Below, piece by piece: positions 15,831 through 24,767 of a stretch of 37,598 bases of DNA. The notes under the pieces are model-generated. The model searched no databases. It saw nothing but the letters and a program-made list of their open reading frames with translations, and had not been told where the DNA came from. Position numbers and translations under genes: made by a program. Within the stretch, counting starts at the first letter, position 1. Every line of letters begins with the position of its first letter. Source of the stretch: Caulobacterales bacterium (GTDB lineage Bacteria; Pseudomonadota; Alphaproteobacteria; Caulobacterales; Parvularculaceae). Where the stretch lies: positions 1-37,598 of the forward strand of contig JACKIL010000018.1 in NCBI GenBank assembly GCA_020638525.1, in the 5' to 3' direction.

Positions 15831-17252
15831 CTAGCTCGTCGCGAAGATCGAATCTGCGACCGCTTGCGCAAGTTCGCCGTAGGGCCCTTTCAGCGACGCC
15901 ATGACCAGACTATCGTCTGCGCACTCAAAGACGGATTTGTTGTGCGTATAGGTCAGGAAGCCTTCAAATCCCGAATGGCACCCCATCCCGCTCGCTCCCG
16001 TACCGCCGAAAGGCAGCGCCGGGTGGGCGCCCTGCAGGCCGAACACATTGACGCCGACGCCGCCCGACAAGACTCTCGTCTGGAACTTCTCAATGAGATC
16101 CCGTTCACGCCCGACAATGTAAGCAGCCAGCGGGCGATCGCGCCGGTTGATATAATCAACTGCATCGTCAAACGACTTGTAAGATTTGACCGCTGTGATC
16201 GGGCCGAACATTTCATCCTTCATGACGTCGAGAGATTCATCAGGCTCGACGACGACATACATCGGGATTTGAAGAGTGTCGGGGTTAGGCTCCTCGCCAT
16301 TCAGCGAAATGACGTCGCAGCCCGCTTTGCGCGCTTCATCAAGATAGCCTAGCAGGCGGTCATAGTGGCGCCGGTTGATTGTTCCCGTCGCGTCTGCATG
16401 ACCGACATATGTCGGATACATGCCAGTCCACGTTTTCTTCGCAAGCGTCACCCACTCGTCAACGCGCCCTTCCGGCACAAGCGCGTAGTCTGGCGAGGTG
16501 CAGACCTGCCCGCCCTTGAAGACGCGATTGTAAAGGAAGCGCTCGACAAGAAGTTCGCAAACGCCTTCCTGCGTGAACAGAGTCGGGTTCTTGCCGCCCA
16601 GCTCAAGCGTCACCTGCGTAAGGTTTTCCGCAGCGTGACGCAAAATGCCCTTCGCAACTTCCCCGCCGCCCGTATAGGTCAGATGGTTCCAGGGAAGCGT
16701 GCAGAAATATTCTGCAAAAGAGACATGGTCGCCACAGACGACGGCGAGTTCGGTTTCGTCGAACTCCGCGCTGATCGCCTGTTGCATCAACGCGCTCGTC
16801 GCCGGCGTCTGGCGCGACGCCTTGACGATGACGCGATTGCCAGCGCCGAGCATGTCGTTGACCATGACGAGAGCGCATTCGATGGGAAAATTCCACGGCG
16901 CCATATTGCCAATGACGCCCTTTGGCTGCCGGATCACCTGCGCCTTCGAGCCCCCATGCGCAGCAGGATCGAGTTCGCGCGGCGACGGCTTCATCCAGTC
17001 TGCGAGCATCGCCTGAATATACCGGCTGCGCCCGATGACGCCGCCCGTTTCAAAAAGGTCGGTCACAAATGAATGGTGAGCGCCGAAGTCTTCGCGGAGC
17101 GTCTTTTGAAATCCGATGCGGTTCTTCACCATCGCCGCCTCGAGTCGCTTCAGTCGGTCGATGCGCTCCTCAAGCGACGGCATGGAGTTCTTCAGGAACG
17201 CTTCCTTTTGAGCGTAGAACAGCCGGTCAAGCTCTTTTTCGGTCGTAAGCAT
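15831..17252 (-). CDS. Coniferyl-aldehyde dehydrogenase family protein
   Basis: This 473-residue aldehyde dehydrogenase belongs to the CalB/ALDH3-like branch, shorter than the AcoD type. Motifs are APWNFP, LELGGKNP with the general base, and FKGGQVCTSPDY with the nucleophilic cysteine; the end HNKSVFECADDSL is typical of the branch. Such enzymes oxidise aromatic or long-chain aldehydes to acids in the cytosol. GGGAGA lies before the ATG. The aminotransferase gene ends 9 bp upstream, so the two are co-transcribed. The substrate is not shown; an amine-to-aldehyde-to-acid sequence with the aminotransferase is plausible. Confidence 0.9.
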   Translation of the reverse strand: MLTTEKELDRLFYAQKEAFLKNSMPSLEERIDRLKRLEAAMVKNRIGFQKTLREDFGAHHSFVTDLFETGGVIGRSRYIQAMLADWMKPSPRELDPAAHGGSKAQVIRQPKGVIGNMAPWNFPIECALVMVNDMLGAGNRVIVKASRQTPATSALMQQAISAEFDETELAVVCGDHVSFAEYFCTLPWNHLTYTGGGEVAKGILRHAAENLTQVTLELGGKNPTLFTQEGVCELLVERFLYNRVFKGGQVCTSPDYALVPEGRVDEWVTLAKKTWTGMYPTYVGHADATGTINRRHYDRLLGYLDEARKAGCDVISLNGEEPNPDTLQIPMYVVVEPDESLDVMKDEMFGPITAVKSYKSFDDAVDYINRRDRPLAAYIVGRERDLIEKFQTRVLSGGVGVNVFGLQGAHPALPFGGTGASGMGCHSGFEGFLTYTHNKSVFECADDSLVMASLKGPYGELAQAVADSIFATS

Positions 17253-17261
17253 AACATCTCC

Positions 17262-18620
17262 CTACTGATTGATTTCCGCAAAAGCCGGCTGAAACGGGTA
17301 TTTCTCCAGCACAGCCGTTACGGCTTGAAGGATTGTTGAGAAGGCCTCCTCGTCGTGCGCGAACGAGAAGTAAATATGATTTGAAGTCGGCAAGCTCAAA
17401 AGCACGCCCTCATTGATCAAGGCGAGGTAGAAGAGTTCCACGACCGCATTGTTGAGGCCTGCATACTTTTCGAATGATGGCGGCTGGCTGCTATGGAAGA
17501 GCTGCATCATGGAGCACAACCGATTCGTCTTCATAGGAATCGATGACGCCTCGAATATCGCGCGCAATGCGACATCGAATTGCTCCACCTGGTCCCAAAG
17601 AATCTGATACCGTCCTGTAGCAGCCAGCCGCTCATATTCGGCGATCGCTCCGATCGCCGCGGTGAGAGCCCCACTCCCGTCATTTCCAGTGCCTGATTGA
17701 AACGCTCTCGGCGTCGCGGCCGCCGCCTGCGGATCGAACACCGACATCACTTCCGCTGAACCGACGACCGCGCCGAGTTTCTCCCCGGCCGCCAATGCTT
17801 TCGCGAGCGTCGTCAGATCAGGCGTCACGCCGTAATATTCCTGCGCCCCGCCGAGCCCCAGGCGAAAACCTGTGATGACCTCGTCGAAGATCAGGATGAC
17901 GCCCGCCTTGCGCGTCGCCTCCCGCACAGCTGAGAGAAATTCTTTGGACGCCCCCCAAAGCCCGCCGGAATGCATCGCCGGATCAAGAATTACGCAAGCG
18001 ACATCGTCGCGCTCGCTCAGCAATTTCTCGATCGCCTCAACATTGTTGAAAGGCGAAGTCAGCGTATTTTCGAGATGAGCTTCAGGAATCCCCGCGCCAA
18101 ACGCCGCTCGCGACGGCGCTACGCCGAGAAGAAACTGATCGTCCTGCCCGTGATAATGGCCGAAGAACTTAACGACGTAGTCTTTGCCGGTATAAGCGCG
18201 CGCGCAGCGAACCGCAGACATGACCGCTTCAGTGCCGCTATTCAAAAAGCGAACATGCTCCGCAGAAGGAATGACGCGCTGCAATGCTTCCGCGCATTCA
18301 ATCATCAAAGTCGGATTGACGATCAGGGAGCCGACAGTTTCGATTTCGTCCGCAACCGCAGACAGCGCCTTTGGCCGATGACCGAGCAAGAGCGGCCCGT
18401 TGCATGAGAAGCAGTCGATATATTCGTTGCCATCGACATCGACAGTCATGCACCCGTCGCCGGACGACATGTAGAGCGGATGCGGCGCGAAATAGCGAAG
18501 ATTGCCGGAGACCCCGCCCGGCATGACCTTGCGGGCTCTTGCAAAAAGACCGGCGGACCGGGGCGTCTTACGCCGGTAATCGGCGAAGACCAGTTCACGG
18601 CACTCTTCAATGGCGTTCAT
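17262..18620 (-). CDS. Class III PLP aminotransferase, HemL-like
   Basis: The open frame reaches 18728, but a promoter lies inside that extension (18658-18686), so I place the start at the ATG at 18620 (452 residues). The protein resembles glutamate-1-semialdehyde aminomutase and related class III aminotransferases. It has MPGGVSGNLRYF, FLNSGTEAVMSAVRCAR for the phosphate cup, FFGHYHG, the LIFDEVITGFR aspartate motif and the Schiff-base lysine in LAKALAAGEKLG. It is probably not HemL, because it sits in a catabolic operon with an aldehyde dehydrogenase and a kinase-like protein. It would move an amino group from, or within, an unidentified substrate. Confidence 0.85.
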   Translation of the reverse strand: MNAIEECRELVFADYRRKTPRSAGLFARARKVMPGGVSGNLRYFAPHPLYMSSGDGCMTVDVDGNEYIDCFSCNGPLLLGHRPKALSAVADEIETVGSLIVNPTLMIECAEALQRVIPSAEHVRFLNSGTEAVMSAVRCARAYTGKDYVVKFFGHYHGQDDQFLLGVAPSRAAFGAGIPEAHLENTLTSPFNNVEAIEKLLSERDDVACVILDPAMHSGGLWGASKEFLSAVREATRKAGVILIFDEVITGFRLGLGGAQEYYGVTPDLTTLAKALAAGEKLGAVVGSAEVMSVFDPQAAAATPRAFQSGTGNDGSGALTAAIGAIAEYERLAATGRYQILWDQVEQFDVALRAIFEASSIPMKTNRLCSMMQLFHSSQPPSFEKYAGLNNAVVELFYLALINEGVLLSLPTSNHIYFSFAHDEEAFSTILQAVTAVLEKYPFQPAFAEINQ

Positions 18621-18657
18621 TCGGGCAACCCGCAGCGTCCGGCGCACTTGAATGACC

Positions 18658-18686
18658 ATATTAGGCCGACGGCCTGTTTTTAGCAA
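18658..18686 (-). promoter_or_regulatory. Promoter of aminotransferase operon with operator in the spacer
   Basis: On the minus strand, TTGCTA (18681-18686) and TAATAT (18658-18663) are separated by exactly 17 bp. The spacer is filled by the palindrome AGGCC-GAC-GGCCT (18663-18675), the shared element of this window. Start of transcription would be near 18651, about 30 bases before the ATG at 18620. Confidence 0.6.
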
Positions 18687-18874
18687 CAGGGCGATTGAGC
18701 GGTTTACAGCGACGCTTTCTGTGCCCAAATCAGGCTTCGAGAGAGGTTACGACTCCTCTAGCCCTTTCAAAAGCGCACAAAGCTGAGCGCGTTATCGCCT
18801 AGCCGACACGCCTCCCCCACACTCGAACCGCATCAAAATTGTTGACGCCCTCGCAGAAGTTCGGGATAACCTAA

Positions 18875-18893
18875 TATAGGCCGTTGGCCTATT
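18875..18893 (+). promoter_or_regulatory. Best copy of the TAGGCC palindrome, SDR operon
   Basis: ATAGGCC-GTT-GGCCTAT is a perfect 7-bp inverted repeat with a 3-base centre, followed by TT. It lies about 53 bp upstream of the first SDR gene and is the most symmetrical copy in the window. Size and symmetry suit a TetR dimer. Binding itself is inference. Confidence 0.65.
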
Positions 18894-18945
18894 TATTGAC
18901 CTGGATTCCGGCGGCTTGCGCCGGACCGAATGTGTAGGAGTTGGA

Positions 18946-19836
18946 ATGTCAGGTTTTCTTGAAGGCCGCGTCGCGATCGTCACCGGCGCGGGCGCGGGTC
19001 TTGGTCGCTCTCACGCGCTTGCTCTCGCCGCCGCCGGCGCGAAAGTAGTGGTGAACGACCTGTCTTCTACAGGCGACGCGCGTTCCGGGGAAGCGATCGC
19101 CGCAGAAATTAACGGGCAAGGAGGCGAAGCGTTTTACTTCGGCGCCAACGTAACGGATGCGAACGCGGTCGACGAAATGGTCCTCACGGCGCTCAAAAAA
19201 TGGGGCCGCATCGACATTCTCGTCAACAATGCAGGCATTCTCCGCGACAAATCCTTCGCCAAGCTCACCGCCGACGACTTCCGCCTTGTAATGGAAGTGC
19301 ATGTCATGGGCGCCTTCAACTGCTCGAAAGCTGTCTGGACGGCGATGCGCGAGCAGAATTATGGCCGCATCATCATGACGTCGTCAGCTTCGGGCATTTA
19401 TGGCAATTTCGGTCAGGCTAATTACGCAGCAGCGAAGATGGCCCTCGTCGGGTTGATGAACACCCTCCACATCGAAGGTGAAAAATATAATATCCGCGTG
19501 AACGCCTTGGCGCCGACCGCCTACACGCAGATGCTTGCAGGACTTGTGGACGAAAACACGGCGCAAATGCTCACCGCGGAAAGCGTCTCCGCTGGCGTCG
19601 TCTTTCTCGCCAGCGAGGAAGCGCCATCGAAGACAATTCTTGGCGCCGGAGGCGGGTGTTTCGCCGTTTCCCATATCTATGAGACGCCCGGCGTCTATCT
19701 GCACGCAGATGAGCGCACGCCCGCGGAAATCGCGCGTCGCTTTGGTGAAATCAGCGCGCCAATTACGGAAGGCGCGCTTGAAAACGCCTTCAGCCAGATC
19801 AAGAAATTCTCGCACCTTGCCAAGAACAGCGCCTGA
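18946..19836 (+). CDS. SDR oxidoreductase, HSD17B4-like
   Basis: The start is the ATG at 18946, with TAGGAG upstream (the frame extends to 18916). The 296-residue short-chain dehydrogenase has the cofactor motif TGAGAGLGR, NDLSS, the NNAG motif, catalytic Ser in TSSASG and the YAAAK motif. It has an extra C-terminal stretch after residue 225 (SHIYETPGVYLHAD onward), as in the 3-hydroxyacyl-CoA dehydrogenase domains of peroxisomal multifunctional enzyme type 2. It would oxidise a hydroxyl to a ketone in a beta-oxidation-like step. The second SDR gene follows 36 bp later. Confidence 0.9.
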   Translation: MSGFLEGRVAIVTGAGAGLGRSHALALAAAGAKVVVNDLSSTGDARSGEAIAAEINGQGGEAFYFGANVTDANAVDEMVLTALKKWGRIDILVNNAGILRDKSFAKLTADDFRLVMEVHVMGAFNCSKAVWTAMREQNYGRIIMTSSASGIYGNFGQANYAAAKMALVGLMNTLHIEGEKYNIRVNALAPTAYTQMLAGLVDENTAQMLTAESVSAGVVFLASEEAPSKTILGAGGGCFAVSHIYETPGVYLHADERTPAEIARRFGEISAPITEGALENAFSQIKKFSHLAKNSA

Positions 19837-19872
19837 TGCGCGGGCTGGCGCGCTCCAACCAAGAGCTTGAAC

Positions 19873-20631
19873 ATGAGTTTCACAACTGATCTCTCTGGAA
19901 AGAAAGCCCTCATTACCGGCGCATCAAGCGCGGGGTTCGGACGATTTTTCGCCCAGCAGCTCTCCGCAGCCGGCGCGGATGTCGTTGTCGCGTCGCGGCG
20001 TATTGATCCGTTGAAATCACTTGTCGCCGAACTTGAAGGCGCGGGCGGGAAAGCAGATGCAGTCGCGCTCGATGTCACGTCGACAGAAAGCGTCGCCGCC
20101 GCATTCAAAGCCCATGGCGCGTTTGACATCGTCGTCAACAATGCCGGCGTCTCAGTGGCGAAACCTTTCCTTGAGCAGACGGACGAAGACTACGACTTCG
20201 TCGTCGATACAAACCTGAAGGGCGTCTGGAATGTCGGCCAGGCGGCGGCGAAAGCGCTGGTGGCTGAGGGAAAGCCTGGCTCCATCATCAACATTGCGTC
20301 TATCACCGGGCTGCGGCAAGTGAACACGATCACGCCCTATGCTGTCTCGAAAGCGGCCGTCATTCAGCTCACGAAGCAAATGGCGCTTGAGCTCGCTCGT
20401 TATAAGATTCGCGTAAACGCAATCGCGCCGGGCTATTTCGAGAGCGACCTGACAAGAGAGCTATTCGAATCCGAAGCGGGACAAGCCATGATCAAGCGCA
20501 TCCCCATGCGGCGTCTCGGCGATTATGAAAGCCTTTCAGGCCCCCTGCTGCTGCTTGCGTCAGACGCCTCGTCCTACATGACCGGAAGCGTCATCGCCGT
20601 CGATGGCGGACATCTTCTCAACTCGCTCTAG
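19873..20631 (+). CDS. SDR family oxidoreductase
   Basis: The ATG at 19873 (252 residues) is preferred over the TTG at 19867. It is a classical short-chain dehydrogenase with NNAG, catalytic Ser in NIASITG, YAVSK and the C-terminal MTGSVIAVDGGH. The glycine-rich motif is TGASSAGFGR, one residue longer than the standard TGxxxGxG; it may still bind NAD(P), but the spacing is odd. Second gene of the SDR operon, convergent with the MFS gene at 17 bp. Substrate unknown. Confidence 0.9.
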   Translation: MSFTTDLSGKKALITGASSAGFGRFFAQQLSAAGADVVVASRRIDPLKSLVAELEGAGGKADAVALDVTSTESVAAAFKAHGAFDIVVNNAGVSVAKPFLEQTDEDYDFVVDTNLKGVWNVGQAAAKALVAEGKPGSIINIASITGLRQVNTITPYAVSKAAVIQLTKQMALELARYKIRVNAIAPGYFESDLTRELFESEAGQAMIKRIPMRRLGDYESLSGPLLLLASDASSYMTGSVIAVDGGHLLNSL

Positions 20632-20648
20632 GAAAATGCGGCCGCATG

Positions 20649-21902
20649 TCAGGCCCGCGCCGCGACAGGCGAGGCTTGCGTGTGTGCAAACCAGATGAGC
20701 ACAGCCGCAAGCGCGACCGTAATCACCGACATCCATTGCAAAACGACGATTGAACCGTCGCCGTAGAACATGCCCGTGATCGCCGGCCCGAGCATCGAAC
20801 CGATTCCGATCGCGGGGATCGTCAGCGCGAGGTGGCGCCCGTCCGGGTCCTCCATCGCCACCTTCGAGTAGATGAACGGCATGCCGCCGCCCCACCCCAG
20901 CATGAACCCGCAAGCCCCGAGGGCGTAATAGAACGCGACCTGACTGGAGCCGGCGAGCGCGAGAATGCCCATCACAGTGCAGATGCAGGCGATGATGAAG
21001 GGCACGCGGTTGCCGAACTTCTGCCCAACCGCGCCGGAGACGAGCGGCCCGATCACAGCGAAGATAAGAGAAATCCCGAGCACCCCGCCGACCCATGCAG
21101 GATCAAATCCGTAATTGGTCGCAATGCGTTCTTCAAACGCCCACACGCCGGATCCGCCGACGAAAAAGAGCAGCATGGCGAAGATGCCGAACCAGACGGC
21201 TCTTCGCGACCACAGGAGCGCGACAAGCGAAGGCCGGCCGGCGACGCCCCCCGATATGGTATCGCCCGACGAGAACCGCCGTGCTGCTCCATCGCTCAAT
21301 CCCGTCGCTTCATTCACGCTCTCGCCGATCGGACTCTTGCCTAGAAAAGCGAGCAACGGGAACAGCAGACCAATCAAAACCAGCATGCCGATAATCGTAC
21401 CCTTGAAGCCGAGCGCCGGCACAAGCGCGACTGGCAGGACAAAAAGCAGGACAACACCCCCGAACGACTCCGCCGCAACCTTGACGCCGAACCAACGCGC
21501 GGCGTTCTTCGCATCGCCGACGAGCGTCGCGGCAATGGAAGCGACCGCGCCAGACGCGGCGCCAACAAGCGAAGAAAGCGCCAGAATGCCGACATAATTA
21601 ACCACAAACGCAGATAGGCCGAGCAGCGCTGCCATGACGAGAACGCAGGCTGTCACCGTCGAGCGGATCGGCAGCTTGCGAACCCAAAAATAAGACGATG
21701 CACTCGCCAGATTGAACCCGAGAAAGAAGGCGCTTGCGACAAAGCCGATCTGACTCGCCGTCAAGTGCAGCGAGTCCTGCATCGAGCCGAGATAGAGCGG
21801 CATGACATTGTAAAAGAGAACGCCGATAACCGCCGCGCCCACTGCCGCAATCAGCAGAAGCATCTCCTTGGACATGGCTCTTTTTGTAGAGACGTCGGTC
21901 AT
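20649..21902 (-). CDS. MFS transporter
   Basis: This 417-residue inner-membrane protein has about twelve hydrophobic segments split by a central charged loop near residues 200-225 (GKSPIGESVNEATG). The N-terminal half contains the loop WVRKLPIRS after the second helix, the usual place of the MFS signature. GAGGAGC precedes the ATG. It lies 69 bp after the exported VOC gene on the same strand, so it is probably in that unit. It likely imports or exports a small molecule of the local pathway; direction and substrate are unknown. Confidence 0.88.
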   Translation of the reverse strand: MTDVSTKRAMSKEMLLLIAAVGAAVIGVLFYNVMPLYLGSMQDSLHLTASQIGFVASAFFLGFNLASASSYFWVRKLPIRSTVTACVLVMAALLGLSAFVVNYVGILALSSLVGAASGAVASIAATLVGDAKNAARWFGVKVAAESFGGVVLLFVLPVALVPALGFKGTIIGMLVLIGLLFPLLAFLGKSPIGESVNEATGLSDGAARRFSSGDTISGGVAGRPSLVALLWSRRAVWFGIFAMLLFFVGGSGVWAFEERIATNYGFDPAWVGGVLGISLIFAVIGPLVSGAVGQKFGNRVPFIIACICTVMGILALAGSSQVAFYYALGACGFMLGWGGGMPFIYSKVAMEDPDGRHLALTIPAIGIGSMLGPAITGMFYGDGSIVVLQWMSVITVALAAVLIWFAHTQASPVAARA

Positions 21903-21971
21903 TGCTCCTCACCATTACACGATCTTTAAACGAAGATGGGTCGACTTCCTGCCGCTGCGCTACGAGAACAA

Positions 21972-22634
21972 TCAGGGATAAACGCGTTCAGGCGGCGGAA
22001 AATCTCCGCCGTCCGGCTCATGAAAGATCTCCGCTCTTACCGGGAGCGCGCCTAGCGTATCGAAAATGGCGAACTTCACGCCCTGCCAGTCGCCGCCGCC
22101 ATAGAGCTGAAAGTCCTTCGACTGAAGGATATCCCTAGCCTTCTCATAGTCTCGAACGGAAAAGACGATGTTATGGACGCCCTCGCCATGCTCGCGCAGC
22201 AACTCCGCATAAGTGCTGTTCTCATCGAGCGGCTGGATAAGCTCCCAATTAACGTCGCCGATTTGCGTGTAAGCAATGCGGATGGCGAAGTCTTTGTCTT
22301 CGCCGCGCTGCTTCATGTCTTTGACGGTAGATGAGTCAAGCGTCCAGATCCGCCAGGGGCCAATGCCGAACTCCTCCCACTGCTTCTTCACTGCAGCATC
22401 GAGATCAGGAACGACCATGATGATTTCAGCGACGCCAGTGAACAATGCCCCGGAACAATTGTTACCTGTTTCGCAGGATTGAACGCTAACCTCACTCACG
22501 GTGTCAGATGCTAATTGATCTTTGAGCGGAGCGCCCGCCGGGGCGGCGCCCAGCAACGTGGCGGCGACGGCGCCGAGCAGCGCGCCGGCCGCTATCAGCG
22601 AGACAGTTTTCAATGGCAATGTAATTCCGCTCAA
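21972..22634 (-). CDS. Exported single-domain VOC protein
   Basis: The frame opens at a TTG at 22700, but a promoter-like TTGACA and -10 end only a few bases before it. I therefore prefer the TTG at 22634, which has GGGAAAG seven bases upstream (220 residues); TTG at 22619 or 22613 is also possible. The N-terminus is then a signal peptide (LKTVSLIAAGALLGAVAATLLGA) ending near AAPAGA. The rest is one VOC domain (about residues 65-200), with AEIIMVVPDLDAAVKK, WELIQPLDE, HNIVFSVRD and an epimerase-like tail. Like the lipoprotein at 12963 it appears to act outside the cytoplasm. The reaction is unknown. Confidence 0.75.
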   Translation of the reverse strand: MSGITLPLKTVSLIAAGALLGAVAATLLGAAPAGAPLKDQLASDTVSEVSVQSCETGNNCSGALFTGVAEIIMVVPDLDAAVKKQWEEFGIGPWRIWTLDSSTVKDMKQRGEDKDFAIRIAYTQIGDVNWELIQPLDENSTYAELLREHGEGVHNIVFSVRDYEKARDILQSKDFQLYGGGDWQGVKFAIFDTLGALPVRAEIFHEPDGGDFPPPERVYP

Positions 22635-22713
22635 GCTCAAGCTTTCCCGAAAGACGCCTAACCCGAGCCGGCCGGGCTTTAATGCGGCGAATTGATGCAA
22701 AATCGCAAATATA

Positions 22714-22742
22714 GATAATTAGGCCGTTGACATATTTGTCAA
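22714..22742 (-). promoter_or_regulatory. Promoter of exported VOC gene overlapping a TAGGCC site
   Basis: On the minus strand a consensus -35 TTGACA (22737-22742) is followed 17 bp later by ATTATC, with TAATTA as an overlapping alternative. The plus strand reads TAGGCCGTTGACATATTT at 22720-22737, so the shared element fills the space between the two promoter boxes, as in the aminotransferase promoter. Confidence 0.6.
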
Positions 22743-22770
22743 TATGGCGACGCTGAGAATTGTATCGCTC

Positions 22771-23811
22771 TCAAACGTAATTTTTAAGCTTCACAAGCGA
22801 CTTGCCGTGAATCGCGCCTGTGAAAAGGCTGCACAAGGCGGCGGGCGCCGCTTCAAGCCCCTCGTGAATGGCCTCCTTGAATTGCATTCGCCCTTCCGCT
22901 CGCCAGCTCAACATGTCGTGCACGAATTGATCGTACGCGTCGAGATACGCCATAAAGGGGTAGGACTTGATCGTCAGGAATCTGTCGAGCACATATTCGA
23001 AGTTGCTGATGTTCCTAACGACGCCGCCCGAGTTATAAATGCTGATGAACCCGGCGATAAGCAGAAGCTTCTGTTCGTTCATCAGTGGCAGGCAGGCTGA
23101 GAAATGCTCCGGACTGGCGCTTTCAAGCACAAGGTCTATGCCCTTCGGGCACCCTGCCTTCAGTCCTTCGGCAATCGCCGTCTTCTTGTAGTTGAAGGCG
23201 TGATCGACACCGAGTTCGTTAACGAGCCATGCGACTTTATCATCCGACCCAGCAGAGGAAACGACGCGCATCCCCTTGATCTTGCCGATCTGGCACGCGA
23301 CAGAACCGACAACGCCTGCACCGCTCGAAACAACAAGCGTTTCACCCGCGACAGGCGTCGCCGCACACATCATCCCGAAATAAGATGTCTGCGCCGCAAC
23401 GCCGAGAATCCCGAGAAAGTCTTTCGGCTCAGCGCCATTCGCTAAGACTCTCTTGGCGATGGCGTTGTCGGGCGAGAGATAGGCGACGAAATCGTCCGCG
23501 TCAGAAATGAAATGTTCCTGCCAACCAGACATGCTTTCGACGAGATCATCGACGGCGTATTTCGAGTTGCGAGAGTCGACCACCCGGCCGATTGACGGCC
23601 CGTTCAGAGCCTCGCCGATTGGCCAAGGCGGAAGATCCGTCGCGACCGGCTCCATGCTCCGCCGCATGTAAGGGTCGATCGACATATAAAGGTTTTCAAC
23701 CAGCACCTGCCCTTCTTTCAAAACGGGCAGATCAACCTCTCTCACCACGAAATTGTCTGGCGTCGCAAAGCCTTCGGGGCGGCTGACGAGATGAACCTGT
23801 CTTGTCTTCAT
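22771..23811 (-). CDS. CurA-like NADP-dependent reductase (MDR superfamily, no zinc)
   Basis: This 346-residue medium-chain reductase matches the CurA/leukotriene-B4 12-hydroxydehydrogenase branch. Motifs are YMSIDPYMRRSM, the cofactor motif SSGAGVVGSVACQIGK and FNYKKTAIAEGL, with a long middle segment after GFISIYN. These enzymes reduce the double bond of alpha,beta-unsaturated ketones with NADPH in the cytosol. It is the last gene of the run that begins with the TonB receptor, starting 39 bp after the EthD-like gene ends. Substrate unknown; an enone intermediate is plausible. Confidence 0.88.
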   Translation of the reverse strand: MKTRQVHLVSRPEGFATPDNFVVREVDLPVLKEGQVLVENLYMSIDPYMRRSMEPVATDLPPWPIGEALNGPSIGRVVDSRNSKYAVDDLVESMSGWQEHFISDADDFVAYLSPDNAIAKRVLANGAEPKDFLGILGVAAQTSYFGMMCAATPVAGETLVVSSGAGVVGSVACQIGKIKGMRVVSSAGSDDKVAWLVNELGVDHAFNYKKTAIAEGLKAGCPKGIDLVLESASPEHFSACLPLMNEQKLLLIAGFISIYNSGGVVRNISNFEYVLDRFLTIKSYPFMAYLDAYDQFVHDMLSWRAEGRMQFKEAIHEGLEAAPAALCSLFTGAIHGKSLVKLKNYV

Positions 23812-23850
23812 GTATCCGCCGCATACCGCCGGATCGCCGGCGTTCGTTCT

Positions 23851-24708
23851 TCAGGTCCAGGAGAATGGCATGGGCTGCGTCGTGCTCGGCTGGAATGAAA
23901 ATTCATCATGCACGACCCGCATTCGCGCAACCAGCCCGCGCGCGCCGTCCGCGAACACTTTCGTTTCATTTTCGACAACAAGGCCGCCATAGGCCGGCTC
24001 TTCAAAAAACGCTTTGGCCTCATCAATGTCATCGAACCACAATTCAAGAACCGCGTCGATGTCGCTCATCTGGAAACCTTCGAGCGGCAGGGGCTCGCGC
24101 AATTTGTGGCTGAGGACGAGTTTCCGGAGGCGGCTCTTGAGCGGGGCTTGCTCAAGCATGAGCTTGGCGTGCTCGCTCGCCGCCGCATGGAAAGCATCAT
24201 AGTCCGCCCCGTCCGGCCGCCTGAAGATGAGATAAATCTTGGACTTAAGGCTCTCCACCAGATCAAGTTCAGGCTCGTATAGTCGCTCCTCCTTCGTGAC
24301 GATGACTTCCACATCGCCATTCTGAGAGATGAAGCGTACTTCGTCAGGCTGGATGAGTTCAGGATAATTCGGATTACTGAACCAGTCGCCGACTTCGTTG
24401 ATGCTGTTGAGCCAGACTTCAGCCACCCCTTCAAAGGGCGTCGACTGATTATATCGCGCTGGCAGCTTCAAAGGATCGTTCGGATACTTGTGGCCGCTAT
24501 TATACTTCCTCATGAACTGTGAAAACGACGTGATGTTCATGACGTTCGGCGAGTGGTGCTTCTGCCAGTAGAGGTGAAAGGCGCGCGGCGACATGCCCGG
24601 CATCGGCACGGGGAATTCGATAAACTTGACGATTCCGTCGCGCGTTTTCCAGGGCGCGACTTCCCGAAGCTCTGGATTCACCCACGGACCGGGATTAGGC
24701 GTGCCCAT
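23851..24708 (-). CDS. EthD-domain protein, apparently two domains
   Basis: This 285-residue protein looks like two ferredoxin-like alpha/beta-barrel domains of the EthD/Dabb type. The first (about residues 25-130) has VKFIEFPVPMPGMSPRAFHLYWQ followed by HHSPNV, the EthD signature. The second (about 160-265) has IYLIFRRPDGADYDAFHA, and GFQMSDIDAVLELWFDDIDEAKAFF. EthD-like proteins are small accessory or catalytic proteins in pathways that degrade ethers, quinones and polyketide-like compounds. The start has GGAG 7 bases upstream. It lies between the Tat flavoprotein and the CurA-like gene and is probably co-transcribed with both. Confidence 0.78.
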   Translation of the reverse strand: MGTPNPGPWVNPELREVAPWKTRDGIVKFIEFPVPMPGMSPRAFHLYWQKHHSPNVMNITSFSQFMRKYNSGHKYPNDPLKLPARYNQSTPFEGVAEVWLNSINEVGDWFSNPNYPELIQPDEVRFISQNGDVEVIVTKEERLYEPELDLVESLKSKIYLIFRRPDGADYDAFHAAASEHAKLMLEQAPLKSRLRKLVLSHKLREPLPLEGFQMSDIDAVLELWFDDIDEAKAFFEEPAYGGLVVENETKVFADGARGLVARMRVVHDEFSFQPSTTQPMPFSWT

Positions 24709-24767
24709 GAGCGATCTCCGAGGTTTGAAGCTTTAATCTTCCGCCGTCAGTGAATTGCGAATTGTAT

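Larger units (their letters stand above)
18621..18945. other. Divergent control region between aminotransferase and SDR operons
   Basis: This stretch of 325 bp holds two copies of the shared element, one for each divergent operon. For the SDR operon, TTGACG (18841-18846) and GATAAC (18864-18869), 17 bp apart, are a possible plus-strand promoter with the palindrome just downstream. I see no small gene. Confidence 0.5.

Noticed and set aside
18621..18728. N-terminal extension of the aminotransferase frame
   Set aside because: It contains a TTGCTA-17-TAATAT promoter and the shared palindrome, and family similarity begins after the ATG at 18620.
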